Assembly (NCBI RefSeq): GCF_028288205.1
Contig: NZ_JAQBOD010000039.1
Span: forward strand, 1-64,000
Length of the DNA: 64,000 bases
Direction of reading: 5' to 3'
Source of the DNA: Mucilaginibacter sp.
GTDB taxonomy: Bacteria > Bacteroidota > Bacteroidia > Sphingobacteriales > Sphingobacteriaceae
The position numbers and the translations under genes were made by a program. Position 1 is the first letter of the stretch. Each line of letters begins with the position of its first letter. Shown piece after piece: positions 1 to 9,938 of the stretch. Below the pieces are notes generated by a model. That model saw only the letters and a list, made by a program, of their open reading frames with translations. It made no database searches and was not told the origin of the DNA.

Positions 1-2241
1 AATATGCTAAACGCCCGGCGCTATAATACAATTGCAGCGCCTGCGCAATATCTGATACCGATACCCCCATATCACGTGCCCTGTCCCTATCGGTAATTAC
101 TCTTAACTCTGGTTTAGTAAATTTTAAATTAACATCCGTGTTTTGGAAAACCGGGCTCTTTGAAACCTCGGCAAAAAAGTCAGGTAATACTTTACGTATC
201 TTTTCAAAGTCCTGGTTTTGTATAACAAATTGTACCGGTAATGAAGTACGCGCACCACTACCGCCACCACTTATAGTTTGCTCTTGTACCACAATAGCTC
301 TTGCATCCGGGAAACGGCTCAGTTTTTTATTCAGGAAATCAGCTATTTCTTGTTGACTGCGCTGGCGTTGATCTGGCGGAACCAATCCAATACGGCCAAA
401 ACCATTGTTAACAGCACCACCGCCGCCACCACCGCCGGCAGCAACAAACTCCAGGTTTACATTTGCTTCGGGTATGGAATCATCAACCAGGTTGGCAATG
501 TTGTCCATATATTTGGTCATGAACTCGTACGATGCACCTTCTGAGCCGGTTACCGAGTAACGCAGTAAGCTACGATCATCCAACGGCGCTAACTCCGAAG
601 GGATAAATTTAGACAGGATAGCAATAATGGCTACCGATACTACCAATATAACTATTGATACCCACCTGTGTTTCATGAACTTAACAAGGGTCTCTGTATA
701 AGAGTTGGTCATGTTCTCAAAAAACGGTTCGGTCCTTTCGTAGAATTTAGATTTCTTTGAATTCTTCCTTATCAGCTTAACATTTAACATGGGTGTTAAT
801 GAAAGAGATACAAAAGCCGATATTAATACCGCCCCTGCTACCACCACCGCAAACTCGCGGAACAACCGGCCCGTAAAGCCTTGTAAAAATACGATAGGTA
901 AAAACACCGCCGCCAGCGTAACCGAAGTTGATACAACCGCGAAAAATATTTCTGCCGATCCTTCAAAAGCTGCTTTTCGGATAGCCATACCCTGTTCTAC
1001 CTTTTTATATATATTTTCTGTAACTACAATACCATCATCAACCACCAGCCCGGTGGCAAGTACAATACCCAGCAGCGTTAATATATTGATAGAGAAACCA
1101 AAAACATACATGATAAAGAAGGCCCCTATTAATGATACCGGGATATCAATTAATGGGCGGAACGCTATAAGCCAATCCCTAAAGAACAGGTAAATAATAA
1201 TTACCACCAGTATGAAGGATACTGCCAGGGTCTCTTCCACTTCACTAATAGACTGATTAATAAACTTGGTATTATCCAACGCTACTTTTACGTGTATATC
1301 TGCCGGCAAATCCTTTTGTATTTGTGCCAGCCTTACATAAAAATCTTTAGCTATTTGTACATAATTGGCCCCTGGCTGCGGCACAATAGCCAAAGCTACC
1401 TGCGGTATGCCCGAATCTTTAAAAGCTGTCTCCTCATTGGCCGATCCTAATACAGCGTAACCCACATCGCTTAAATGGATAACCCGGTTGCTATCTGCAC
1501 GAATAATTAAATTGTTAAAGTCTTTTTCGGTAGATAATTTACCTATCGCCCTAATAATAACTTCGGTGTTGTTACCTTCAATCTTACCGGCAGGTAACTC
1601 TACGTTCTCAATATTTAAGGCGTTAGAAATATCAGTAGCTGTTAAACCTAATGATGATAGCTTACCCGGATCTATCCATAAACGCATAGCATACTGGCGC
1701 TGTCCCTGTACATTGATAGCACTAACACCAGATATGGTTTGTAAACCTTCCTGCAAAACGTTTTCGGCATAGTCATCAACCTGTGTAATATTACGGGTAT
1801 CGCTGCTTACGGTAAGTGTAATAATATTATCGGCACTGGCATCGGCCTTGGTAACTACCGGCGGGGCGTTAATGTCCTGCGGTAATTGGCGCTGTGCCTG
1901 GCCCACTTTATCGCGCACGTCATTAGCCGCTGTTTCCAGGTCGGCATCAAGGTTAAACTCAACAGTGATCTGGCTGCTGCCTACAGAGCTTGTAGATGAT
2001 ATATTACGTATACCAGGTACGCCATTAATTGCTTTTTCTAACGGCTCGGTAATTTGCGATTCTATTACATCAGAGTTTGCACCGGAATAACTTGTGCTAA
2101 CGGTAATAATAGGCGGATCGACCGAAGGAAAATCACGAATACCTAAAAAATTGTATCCTATGACACCAAATACCACTATTACAACGGATAACACCGTTGC
2201 CAGTACCGGCCTTTTTATACTAACTGACGATAAACTCATTG
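1..2241 (-). CDS. RND efflux pump permease (AcrB/MexF-like), 3' end outside window
   Basis: Inner-membrane proton-driven permease of the hydrophobe/amphiphile efflux RND family, expected to work with the adaptor encoded just upstream and a TolC-type channel. Reading the minus strand from ATG at 2241 gives 747 residues in frame up to base 1; the family is about 1,040 residues, so roughly the last 290 are missing. The N-terminus (MSLSSVSIKRPVLATVLSVV) is the typical first membrane helix. It is followed by the porter domain (FLGIRDFPSVDPP, YSGANSDVIE) and the TM4 region with LLGIVLATGLVVDDGIVVTEN, carrying the paired Asp residues of the proton relay. A Gly-rich stretch (GGGGGG) lies in the second porter half. 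The ATG is 4 bases after the adaptor stop, so the two are co-transcribed. Substrate is unknown. Confidence 0.93.
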
Positions 2242-2245
2242 CAGC

Positions 2246-3331
2246 TTATTTAATTACTTTAATAATTTTTACAGGAGCTTTAGGGCGCAGCTGGATAATG
2301 CCCGATACGATCAAACTATCACCCGGCTTTAAACCGCTTATTACCTGTATCCTGGTATCGGTACGCAAATCTGTTTTTACCATCTTAGCTGTAGCCTGGC
2401 CATTATGAACTACATATACCTTACTGCTTTTTAAATCGGGTATAACGCACTCTGTTGGTACCATTATAGTTTTAGGTATTTGATCTAACGCTAAATTTAT
2501 TTTGGCAAAGCCACCCGCTGTAAGCAAGCCCTTAGGATTTGGTGCTTTTGCCCGCACCGTAATGGTACGCGAGTTTAGATCAATAGATGGCTCAATAGCA
2601 TATACGGATGCTTTAAAATTATCTCTTGAACTTTCAACATCGAAAGTAATTTTTCCGCCTATATTAATTAAAGGCAAATACCTTTCGGGAACAGAAAAAG
2701 TAACTTTAGCCGGGTCGATATTTACCAGTGATGCTATGGCCGTATTAGGCGAAAGATAACCGCCCGGACTAACATTACGCAAACCAATTGTGCCAGAGAA
2801 TGGCGCCCTAATTTCGGTTTTGGCTATTTGTGCCTTAACCACATCACTTTGCGCCCTCAACGTATTTAACGAGGTGAGCGAAGTATCATATTCCTGTTGG
2901 CTTATTGCTTCTTTTTGCAATAATATTTTGTTGCGGTATTCATTTTGTTTTGCCAATGCTATCTGGTAATCGTTTTGTTTTAATGATGCTACCAGATCCT
3001 GATTGTATACTTTAACCAATAACTGGCCTTTTTTTACTCTGCTGCCTTCTGTAAAGTATATGCCGGTTATGTTACCCGCTGTTTCGCTTATCAAATTTAC
3101 CTTTTCGTTGGCGTCAATACTGCCGGTTATATCAATGGTGTTATTTAAAGATGTGTCTTTAACAATCATTACCTTAACAGGTACGGGGCCGCCCCTACCG
3201 CCTTTTTTGCCGCCTTTACTCCCGGCAACTGCTGCTGCATTTGCCTTGGCATGGTCACTAAAAAACTTGTTGTAAATTAAAAAGGCGATAAGCAACGCCA
3301 GCAGAGTGTATATAATATATTTTGTTTTCAT
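2246..3331 (-). CDS. RND efflux periplasmic adaptor (membrane fusion protein)
   Basis: Periplasmic adaptor linking the RND permease to an outer-membrane channel. Of 361 residues, 6-24 form an N-terminal membrane anchor, followed by a Gly/Lys-rich linker (about 38-50). The lipoyl-like half-motifs flank a coiled-coil hairpin (about 105-165; KQNDYQIALAKQNEYRNKIL), with RAPFSGTIGLRNVSPGGY typical of the HlyD/AcrA barrel-sandwich. The beta-barrel and membrane-proximal domains follow and end in PKAPVKIIKVIK. It lies 6 bases downstream of the MarR gene and 4 bases upstream of the permease. The Lys/Gly-rich linker after the anchor is less usual but occurs in Bacteroidota adaptors. Specific substrate cannot be read from the sequence. 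Confidence 0.93.
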   Translation of the reverse strand: MKTKYIIYTLLALLIAFLIYNKFFSDHAKANAAAVAGSKGGKKGGRGGPVPVKVMIVKDTSLNNTIDITGSIDANEKVNLISETAGNITGIYFTEGSRVKKGQLLVKVYNQDLVASLKQNDYQIALAKQNEYRNKILLQKEAISQQEYDTSLTSLNTLRAQSDVVKAQIAKTEIRAPFSGTIGLRNVSPGGYLSPNTAIASLVNIDPAKVTFSVPERYLPLINIGGKITFDVESSRDNFKASVYAIEPSIDLNSRTITVRAKAPNPKGLLTAGGFAKINLALDQIPKTIMVPTECVIPDLKSSKVYVVHNGQATAKMVKTDLRTDTRIQVISGLKPGDSLIVSGIIQLRPKAPVKIIKVIK

Positions 3332-3337
3332 ATTATA

Positions 3338-3805
3338 CTAATTGTTAGATAAGGTGGTGTTAGTTTGTTTTATTGAAAACTGACTTAAGTTGTTTTTCAT
3401 TTTATGTAATACGCTTTCAAATATCTCCATATCATGATCAGATATATCGTGCGCGGCACTACTGTTCATTAATTCAAATGCCTCAATTATTTGAGGTACT
3501 GCTTTTTTAGCTTTTTCTGTTACCCGTAATAAATGCTGCCTTCTGTCGGCAGGGTTAACTTCTCTATAAACAAATCCCTTCTCGGTAAGTGTATCAATAA
3601 CGGTTACTATTATAGATTTATCCTTGCCCAACTTTTCTGCTAATGCTTTTTGCGTAAGCTCGCCATCATAAAAACATATTACCGTTAATGCGTAATAAAA
3701 ACGGTTCATATCTAAATGTTCCATATGGGCACCCAGTACACCTAAATAGGCCCTTCCCAAAACCAATAGCTTACGCGATATAGGTTCAATTAGCTTCACT
3801 TTCAT
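3338..3805 (-). CDS. MarR-family transcriptional regulator of the RND operon
   Basis: A 155-residue winged-helix regulator; first gene of the efflux operon and presumably its repressor. The start chosen is the ATG at 3805 (MKVKLIEPISRKLL); an upstream in-frame ATG at 3850 would add 15 residues but would place coding sequence over palindromic operator-like DNA. The wHTH core is visible (LTQKALAEKLGKDKSIIVTVIDTLTEKGFVYRE) with the wing NPADRRQHLLRVTEKAK, and flanking helices form the dimer interface. The ligand is unknown. The adaptor gene begins 6 bases after its stop. Confidence 0.9.
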   Translation of the reverse strand: MKVKLIEPISRKLLVLGRAYLGVLGAHMEHLDMNRFYYALTVICFYDGELTQKALAEKLGKDKSIIVTVIDTLTEKGFVYREVNPADRRQHLLRVTEKAKKAVPQIIEAFELMNSSAAHDISDHDMEIFESVLHKMKNNLSQFSIKQTNTTLSNN

Positions 3806-3832
3806 AATTAGGTTATAAAAGTAATTAGTTAC
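3804..3832. promoter_or_regulatory. Candidate MarR operator, two TAATTAG-TTA half-palindromes
   Basis: Two related near-palindromes lie directly at and upstream of the marR start: ATAATTAGGTTAT (3804-3816) and GTAATTAGTTAC (3821-3832), centred about 16-17 bases apart. Autoregulated MarR proteins bind such paired palindromes. This is inference from symmetry and position only. Confidence 0.35.
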
Positions 3833-3923
3833 AAAACTTAATAGTTGCATGTATCAACCATTTTACAACAACTTTATGTTAATTTGATCTCCTGGCAAAT
3901 AGTTAAATTTTATACATTGCACC

Positions 3924-5726
3924 ATGAATAAAACTCAATTAACAGTTATTTTTTCTTTAATACTTTTCTTTATGGGCACCTCCATTAGTAATGCTGCAGT
4001 AAATGCGCACATAACTTATATTGTAACTTTCCCGGAGGCACAAGCGCATTATGCTGATATAGAGTTGAATATTAGCGAATTAAACCAACCCACCCTGGAC
4101 CTTAAAATGCCGGTTTGGACACCCGGATCATACCTGGTACGCGAGTTTGCACGCAACATTGAAACAATAAGCGCTGTTGCTAATGACAAAGAACTGTACC
4201 TGCAAAAGGTTAGAAAAAACATATGGCACTTAAATACAGCGGGATTATCCACAGTAACCATAAAGTACCGGGTTTATGCTTTTGAAATTTCTGTACGTAC
4301 CAGTTTTATTGATGATTCGCACGCGTTCCTGTCATCACCGGATATGTTCATTTACCCGGCTAACATGCTGCATTCGCCATCAACTATCCATATTGTACCC
4401 TATAAAGGATGGACCACAGTATCTACCAGTTTAGAAAAAGTTAACGGCGATACGTTTACACGATATTCGCCTGATTATGATATTTTGTTCGATTCGCCTA
4501 TTGAAATAGGCACACAGGATGTGTTTGGCTTTACGGCAAGCGGCGGTAACTATGAAGTTGCTATGGTTGGCGGCGGTAAATATGATAAGGAACGCCTTAA
4601 AAAAGATATGCCCAAAATTGTAGAAGAGGAAACCGCCATATTTGGTGAAAATCCTAACAAGCACTACACCTTTATTGTACATAATGCATTAAAAGGAGGA
4701 GGGGGTTTAGAGCATTTAAGCTCGACAACGCTTGGTGCATCAAGGGATGCCTATGCCACCGAAGCAGGTTATCAAAATTTTTTAAGTTTGGCCGCGCATG
4801 AGCATTTTCATTTATGGAACGTTAAACGTTTGCGCCCTATAGCGCTCGGTCCGTTTGATTATGATAACGAAAATTATACCACCAACCTTTGGATAGCCGA
4901 GGGTTTTACCGCCTACTACCAGGATATTATTGTAAGGCGCACACAGCTTTATGGCCCCGAAAATTACTTAGGCAGCTTAGCCGAAAATATTAATCAACAG
5001 GAAAATTTGCCCGGTACCCGGGTGCAGGCATTGTCTGAGTCGAGCTTTGACGCGTGGATAAAGGCTTACAGGCCAAATGAAAATTCGGCTAACAGTACTA
5101 TCTCCTATTACACCAAGGGCGCGTTGGTGGGTATGTTCATGGACCTGGAAATTATTAATGATACCAAAGGAAAAAGCTCATTAGACGATGTGATGAAATA
5201 CATGTATAATGAATATTACAAGGTAAAAAAACGCGGCTATACCGATGCTGAGTTTAAGCAGGCTGTTGAGAAATTTGCCGGAAAGAACCTGGACGATTTT
5301 TATGCAAAATACATTAATGGCTTAACCCAGATGGACTATAACGGCTATTTAGGCTACGCCGGCTATAAATTAACTGATGCACTGGCCGCAAATAATGATC
5401 CTGCCCTTGGCATAACTACCGTTGCAGGTATTAGTAAAATAATTGTTTCGAGCGTAGTGCGGGGTGGCTCGGCATGGGTTAGCGGCATTAATGTTAATGA
5501 TGAGGTAACCGCTATTGACGGCGCAGTATTAACTACCACAACCGGTGTACTTGCCGATAAAAAACCGGGCGATAAAATTCATGTAACCGTTATACGTGAT
5601 GGCTTAACGCTAAACATACCGGTAACCTTGTTGAAAAACAACCGCGTGAAATATAAAATTGAAGAACTGCCAAATGCTACTTCAGAACAATTGGTTGTGA
5701 GGAAGAAATGGTTATCGCTTAAATAA
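3924..5726 (+). CDS. M61-family (glycyl aminopeptidase-like) secreted peptidase with PDZ domain
   Basis: A 600-residue zinc metallopeptidase of MEROPS family M61. Residues 1-24 are a signal peptide ending SNAA. An N-terminal beta-domain (about 27-190) precedes the thermolysin-like catalytic domain. The zinc site HExxH is H292-E293-H296 in AAHEHFHLWNVKRLRP, and the third ligand is Glu326 in NLWIAEGFTAYY. A C-terminal PDZ domain (about 500-580) contains GGSAWVSGINVNDEVTAIDG. The length is normal for the family. The gene is divergent from the efflux operon and followed by a strong bidirectional terminator. In this family the enzyme is expected in the periplasm, cleaving after Gly/Ala; the physiological substrate is not known. 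Confidence 0.93.
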   Translation: MNKTQLTVIFSLILFFMGTSISNAAVNAHITYIVTFPEAQAHYADIELNISELNQPTLDLKMPVWTPGSYLVREFARNIETISAVANDKELYLQKVRKNIWHLNTAGLSTVTIKYRVYAFEISVRTSFIDDSHAFLSSPDMFIYPANMLHSPSTIHIVPYKGWTTVSTSLEKVNGDTFTRYSPDYDILFDSPIEIGTQDVFGFTASGGNYEVAMVGGGKYDKERLKKDMPKIVEEETAIFGENPNKHYTFIVHNALKGGGGLEHLSSTTLGASRDAYATEAGYQNFLSLAAHEHFHLWNVKRLRPIALGPFDYDNENYTTNLWIAEGFTAYYQDIIVRRTQLYGPENYLGSLAENINQQENLPGTRVQALSESSFDAWIKAYRPNENSANSTISYYTKGALVGMFMDLEIINDTKGKSSLDDVMKYMYNEYYKVKKRGYTDAEFKQAVEKFAGKNLDDFYAKYINGLTQMDYNGYLGYAGYKLTDALAANNDPALGITTVAGISKIIVSSVVRGGSAWVSGINVNDEVTAIDGAVLTTTTGVLADKKPGDKIHVTVIRDGLTLNIPVTLLKNNRVKYKIEELPNATSEQLVVRKKWLSLK

Positions 5727-5787
5727 CGACACTTATTATATAAATACGCGTCATGCTTAGACGGCTCAAAGATGACAGCGCTCTTTA

Positions 5788-5830
5788 AGCCAAAGAGGCT
5801 CCCTGATATCAGGAAGCCTCTTTGGCTTTT
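5788..5830. terminator. Bidirectional rho-independent terminator
   Basis: A perfect 13-bp stem (AGCCAAAGAGGCT at 5788-5800 with AGCCTCTTTGGCT at 5815-5827) encloses the palindrome CCTGATATCAGG and is followed by TTTT. It sits between the convergent M61 peptidase gene and the small membrane-protein gene and can serve both. Confidence 0.9.
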
Positions 5831-5841
5831 CTAATCTGTTA

Positions 5842-5997
5842 TTAGAGTGTTGTTGGTCTTCTTATTAGTCCTAATAATAACGCAATAACTGCAATTACCA
5901 GCAATACATGGATTATACCACCTGCCGAATAAAGGAAGAAACCTAACGCCCATCCTATTACCAGGATAACCGCTATGATATACAATAGTGAATTCAT
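5842..5997 (-). CDS. lmo0937/DUF5670-like small membrane protein
   Basis: A 51-residue protein read from ATG 5997 to TAA 5842, beginning MNSLLYIIAVILVIGWALGF and ending GLIRRPTTL. It has two hydrophobic helices joined by FLYSAGGIIH, the pattern of the short lmo0937-type membrane proteins that are common in Bacteroidota next to stress genes. A longer frame across the same bases (stop 5831, start 6070) is a shadow. The DUF892 gene ends 73 bases upstream on the same strand, so the two may form a stress operon. Function is unknown. Confidence 0.85.
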   Translation of the reverse strand: MNSLLYIIAVILVIGWALGFFLYSAGGIIHVLLVIAVIALLLGLIRRPTTL

Positions 5998-6070
5998 AAT
6001 CTGTTTTTTTAATTAATGTTTTCATAGATATATCTATATAATATCCATTGGTTATTAAATGTTTTAGCAA

Positions 6071-6613
6071 TTATACTTTTTCGGTACTGGCAGACAGGTT
6101 GATACCGCTTGTGGCTATATCTGTTAACATGCTGTCTGCATTCTTTTCTTCTTTTAAAGTTGCTTCCAGTAATTCCACGGCATCATCATAACCTAATACG
6201 CCAGCCAGTGTTCTTAATGTTCCGTACGAAGCAATTTCGTAATGCTCAATTTTTTGAGTGGCCGATATAATGCCTGCATCGCGGGTTAGGCTGCCTGTTT
6301 CTGTTTCTTCAACGATTTCGTTGCCTTCTTTTAATAAGCCAACCATTGCTTCGCATTTTACAGCCACTGCGTTTTCGTCTATCAAACTAAACACATCTTC
6401 TAAACGAGTAATATGGTTATCAGTTTCGGTTTTGTGGTTTTCAATTGCGGTACGCAATTCGGCAGAAGTAGCAGCTTTTGCCATTTTAGGCAATGCTTTT
6501 GCCAAATTCTTTTCGGCCCAGTAAATGTCCTTTAATTCATCAACGAACAGTTCATTTAATGCTGATTCTTGTACCTCTGTTGTTTGTTTGGGTGTTTTTG
6601 CTTTAGTTGCCAT
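6071..6613 (-). CDS. DUF892 ferritin-like protein (YciE/YciF family)
   Basis: A 180-residue protein. After a Lys/Thr-rich lead (1-16) comes the DUF892 four-helix bundle. The acidic/His positions of a di-metal ferritin-like site are visible: Glu26 in LFVDELKDI, Glu34 in YWAEKNLAK, the ENHKTETDNH segment (His60, Glu63, His67), and QKIEHYEIASYGTL later on. In enterobacteria the YciEF proteins are induced by osmotic and general stress; in Bacteroidota the family is a general stress marker. Its neighbours (a small membrane protein and Ku) fit a stress cluster. Catalysis is unproven for the family. Confidence 0.92.
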   Translation of the reverse strand: MATKAKTPKQTTEVQESALNELFVDELKDIYWAEKNLAKALPKMAKAATSAELRTAIENHKTETDNHITRLEDVFSLIDENAVAVKCEAMVGLLKEGNEIVEETETGSLTRDAGIISATQKIEHYEIASYGTLRTLAGVLGYDDAVELLEATLKEEKNADSMLTDIATSGINLSASTEKV

Positions 6614-6792
6614 AGCTCATGTTTTTAAGTTTATATATTTAATGAATACAAACACAATGCCACTGCTTGCTTGCTAACTAATTTAATTTATTAATTTAAA
6701 ACTAAAAAACAAATGTGTATCAATATAATGAAGTAGGGTCTTCCTTGCGATATGGTGTTTGCTTTTTCAAACACCTTGTATTAATAATTATT

Positions 6793-7563
6793 TCAGGCAC
6801 CTTTTTTGGTCTTTAAACTTTCCATCAATTGATCATACAGATCAGTACCGGTAGCTTTATGCGGCTTTAGTTTTTTAACTGTAGCGCGTTTACCTTTTGA
6901 TTTGGCCTTAATAATATCAAGCAGCGCACTGTTGTACTCATCCTTAAATTTCGACACATCAAATTTTTCGGCATACTGATCTATAAGGGCCAGGCCCATA
7001 TCTAGTTCTTTTTTGCTGATGGTCATATCCCCGGCTACATTCAAATCATCTGTATCACGTATCTGCTGCTCAAAACGGATACGGGTAACTACCAGTATAT
7101 TTTTAACCGGGTGCACAATACAAAGGCTCTCGGTATTGCGCAATACAAAACGGGCCAGGCCGGCTTTCTTTGATTTTACCAGCGCCTGCAACAATAGTCC
7201 GTAAGCTTTATTATTCTTGGTATCCGGCTCGGTGTAGTAGGATGTTTCGTAAAACATGGGGTTAACGTCGGCAACATTTACAAAGCTTTCTATGGTAATG
7301 ACCTTGTTTTTTTCGGGAGCGGCATCTTCAAAGTCATGCTCATCCATTATTACATATTCATCATCAATTTTGTATCCCTTTACAATTTTATCATAAGGCA
7401 CTTCTTTATGGGTATGCTCGTTTACGCGTTGGTAGCGGATACGTGAGTGGTCGCGGCTATCCAGCATATCAAAATCAAGCGCGCTGGTTTGCACTGCCGA
7501 ATATAACTTAACAGGGATATTTACCAAGCCAAACCCAATTGAACCTTTCCAGATAGATCTCAT
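6793..7563 (-). CDS. ku: Ku protein, non-homologous end joining
   Basis: A 256-residue bacterial Ku, the homodimeric ring that binds DNA ends and recruits the ligase LigD. The N-terminus (MRSIWKGSIGFGLVNIPVKLY) is the family signature, followed by the core beta-barrel (SRIRYQRVNEHTHKEVPYDK) and the bridge region. A short Lys-rich tail (KSKGKRATVKKLKPHK) precedes LYDQLMESLKTKKGA. The length is normal for bacterial Ku. No ligD lies within the window, so the ligase must be elsewhere. The gene stands alone between stress-type genes. Confidence 0.95.
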   Translation of the reverse strand: MRSIWKGSIGFGLVNIPVKLYSAVQTSALDFDMLDSRDHSRIRYQRVNEHTHKEVPYDKIVKGYKIDDEYVIMDEHDFEDAAPEKNKVITIESFVNVADVNPMFYETSYYTEPDTKNNKAYGLLLQALVKSKKAGLARFVLRNTESLCIVHPVKNILVVTRIRFEQQIRDTDDLNVAGDMTISKKELDMGLALIDQYAEKFDVSKFKDEYNSALLDIIKAKSKGKRATVKKLKPHKATGTDLYDQLMESLKTKKGA

Positions 7564-7653
7564 AGCTAATGGTTTTATATAAACTATAACTACTAAAAGG
7601 GGTAAACGGTTTTAGCTACACTCTAAATCCCCCGGCCTTTGGAAAGGGACTTG

Positions 7654-7686
7654 TATAAAAAAAGCCAACTGTTAACAGTCGGCTTT
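7654..7686 (-). terminator. Rho-independent terminator of the DUF6515-like gene
   Basis: The near-perfect palindrome AAAGCC(G/A)ACTGTTAACAGT(C/T)GGCTTT (7661-7686) is followed on the minus strand by a run of seven T. It begins 22 bases beyond the stop of the gene at 7708. Confidence 0.85.
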
Positions 7687-7707
7687 AATTTCACAGGTAT
7701 GCTAATA

Positions 7708-8460
7708 TTAATTACCATCCGGAACACTTGCTATACGATAAGCGGTGTTTCCATCCTTGTCTGTTATTATTTCATAATAAATATCATCAGGCGATACGTA
7801 GTATTTTTTACCATTTAGGGATACCCTGCGGCTGTTATCAGGTATTTGGTTTACCACATCGCCAACTTGTGGCGCCTGGGCTGCTGTAGCGTTATCAGCA
7901 TTATCACCATCGGTATTTAACACACCGTCTTTACCTGCTACAACAAATACATTTTCGCCTTTATCATTAACAATGGCTTTATAATAAACACCATTATATT
8001 CATAAAATTGCTGGTTATCTATCATGATAGCTTTTGCTCCTTTTGGCAATTTTGGTACCGCTGCACCTACCGGCGGTGCAGTAACTATATAACCACCATC
8101 ATCATACGGGCGATAAAATGTACCATCGGCATAATAATATAATGATGAGCCCATATAGAACGGATAATATCCAAAAGGCAGGGCACCTAAATAAAAACCT
8201 AATGATGGGTATCCGTAAAAACCTAAGCCCAGGCCGAAACCGCTTCTATAGCCCGACCGATATCCCATGTTAAAACCGCTACGGCCAAAACCGCTGCCAA
8301 AGCTAACACCACCACGAAAGCTACCACCACCGCCGCGGCTAAAACTGCCGCCGCCGCCGGCATGTGCACCGCCACGCTGAGCATCAGCATTTAACACTAT
8401 CATCATTGAAAACGCTCCGGTTAACAGTAATCCCGAGGCATATTTATATAACTTTTTCAT
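7708..8460 (-). CDS. Secreted Gly-rich DUF6515-like protein
   Basis: A 250-residue exported protein. The signal peptide is about 1-27 (ends LNADA/Q). Residues 28-70 are Gly/Arg/Ser-rich (GGGGSFSRGGGGSFRGG), followed by a Tyr/Phe/Gly stretch (about 70-110; YPFYMGSSLYYYADGTFYRP). The C-terminal half contains two SH3-like repeats (GAKAIMIDNQQFYEYNGVYYK and the related segment with RVSLNGKKYYVSPDDIYYEI), the arrangement of DUF6515. The role is unknown; such proteins are probably periplasmic or surface-exposed. It has its own terminator and seems monocistronic. Confidence 0.8.
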   Translation of the reverse strand: MKKLYKYASGLLLTGAFSMMIVLNADAQRGGAHAGGGGSFSRGGGGSFRGGVSFGSGFGRSGFNMGYRSGYRSGFGLGLGFYGYPSLGFYLGALPFGYYPFYMGSSLYYYADGTFYRPYDDGGYIVTAPPVGAAVPKLPKGAKAIMIDNQQFYEYNGVYYKAIVNDKGENVFVVAGKDGVLNTDGDNADNATAAQAPQVGDVVNQIPDNSRRVSLNGKKYYVSPDDIYYEIITDKDGNTAYRIASVPDGN

Positions 8461-8613
8461 ATTACTTAAAAAACATTAACAGATTTTTGTGCTATAAAGT
8501 GTGTGTATCAAAAACTTTTACTTTTATTAATATTGGTTAGACTATTTACTGTTAAGGGGGTTTAATTGAAATGGAAAAATATTTTAATAAAACATTTACC
8601 GATCTGCTTGATT

Positions 8614-9936
8614 TTAAATCAACTCTTTAGGGAAAGTTAATTTAAAATTACTGCCCACACCCTGCACAGAATCTACCTCTATTGTTATATGATGAAACGC
8701 GGCTATTGATTTTACAATAGGCAGCCCCAGACCAAAACTATCCTGCTGCATAGATTGCCTGAATTTTTTAAACCTGTTAAATATAAAAGGCATTGCATCA
8801 GCACTAATGCCAATACCGGTATCTGTTATATTAACTACTAATGTGTTTTCATTTTCTGCAGCAATTATTATTTCGCCATCTTCCTTATTATATTTTATCG
8901 CGTTATTTACCAGGTTAAAAAACAAATTGAATATCAAAAATTTGTTAACGTTTACAAGGATAATATCCTGTGGAATTACAATATCAAAAGTCAGGTTCTT
9001 TTCGGGCAGGCGAATAGATATTTCATCATAAACCTCCTGCAGCAATTCTTGCAATGATATTTTATCTTCTTTTAAAAACTGTTCATTTTCAATTTGCGAG
9101 ATGAGCAGCAGGGTTTTGGTAATACTTTTTAACCGGTTGAGTATTTTTTGCATTTCCAGCAAACGCAGTTTTGTATCATCAGCAATATCATCCCGCTCAA
9201 ACATGTTCTCTATTTTTGATTGAAGGATTGATATTGGGGTCATCAATTCGTGCGATGCATTTGAAATAAACTCGCGCTCTTTTTGAAAAGTGGCCTCAAT
9301 GGTCTCGATCATTTGATGGATACTGATATCCAGGTACTGAAAATCTGACGTACTGGTTTTAACTTCCTCGTATGAGCCAAAGTTTGGGAATTTATGGCCT
9401 ATCAGCTTGGTTTTAATGATCAACCCCAATGGTTTTAATACACGGTTTGTGTAAAACAGATCGGCCAGTATGGTTAACAGTATCATGCCCACTAATACTG
9501 CAAAAGCAATATTTTGCAATGGGGTACTTGTTTCGTCAAGGGTGGATACGCTTTTACCAATCTCCAGCAAGTAGTTCTGACCGTTAATTTTAAAAGTATG
9601 GCTTAGTATACGGTATTCTATAGTGTCGCGCTCAACTAACCGCTTTTCATTTTTAATAGTGTCTAAAAAATATTGGGGGACAGCCTCTTCAATGGTTAAG
9701 TATTCTTCTTTAACCGGTAAATAATAGCTGCCGTATTTTTCCCCGTCGGGTATGTAATTTTTTATCCCCTGTGTTTTAACTATTTGCAGGAACTTGTTTT
9801 TTTGTTTGATGAGATTATTGTCGACATAGTTATGGCTTATCCATTTTATTAAAACCGGTACCAGCAATACAAAAAGCACCACAATTACCAATTTCGATAT
9901 GGCATTAAATAGCGTAAGTTTTGTTTTTAGTTTCAA
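8614..9936 (-). CDS. Two-component sensor histidine kinase
   Basis: A 440-residue membrane kinase. Two membrane helices (about 12-34 and 141-163) flank a periplasmic sensor of roughly 105 residues without a recognised fold. The HisKA box has His229 in FISNASHELMTPISILQSK. The HATPase_c domain shows the N box (NLVNNAIKYN), the G1 box (DTGIGI) and GLGLPIV. It is the last gene of a four-gene operon, 2 bases after the response-regulator stop, so it is the cognate kinase of that regulator. The signal is unknown. Confidence 0.93.
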   Translation of the reverse strand: MKLKTKLTLFNAISKLVIVVLFVLLVPVLIKWISHNYVDNNLIKQKNKFLQIVKTQGIKNYIPDGEKYGSYYLPVKEEYLTIEEAVPQYFLDTIKNEKRLVERDTIEYRILSHTFKINGQNYLLEIGKSVSTLDETSTPLQNIAFAVLVGMILLTILADLFYTNRVLKPLGLIIKTKLIGHKFPNFGSYEEVKTSTSDFQYLDISIHQMIETIEATFQKEREFISNASHELMTPISILQSKIENMFERDDIADDTKLRLLEMQKILNRLKSITKTLLLISQIENEQFLKEDKISLQELLQEVYDEISIRLPEKNLTFDIVIPQDIILVNVNKFLIFNLFFNLVNNAIKYNKEDGEIIIAAENENTLVVNITDTGIGISADAMPFIFNRFKKFRQSMQQDSFGLGLPIVKSIAAFHHITIEVDSVQGVGSNFKLTFPKELI

Positions 9937-9938
9937 TA

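Noticed and set aside
5831..6070. 79-residue minus-strand frame
   Set aside because: It overlaps the well-supported 51-residue membrane protein in another frame and has Cys-rich, unconserved sequence; a shadow.
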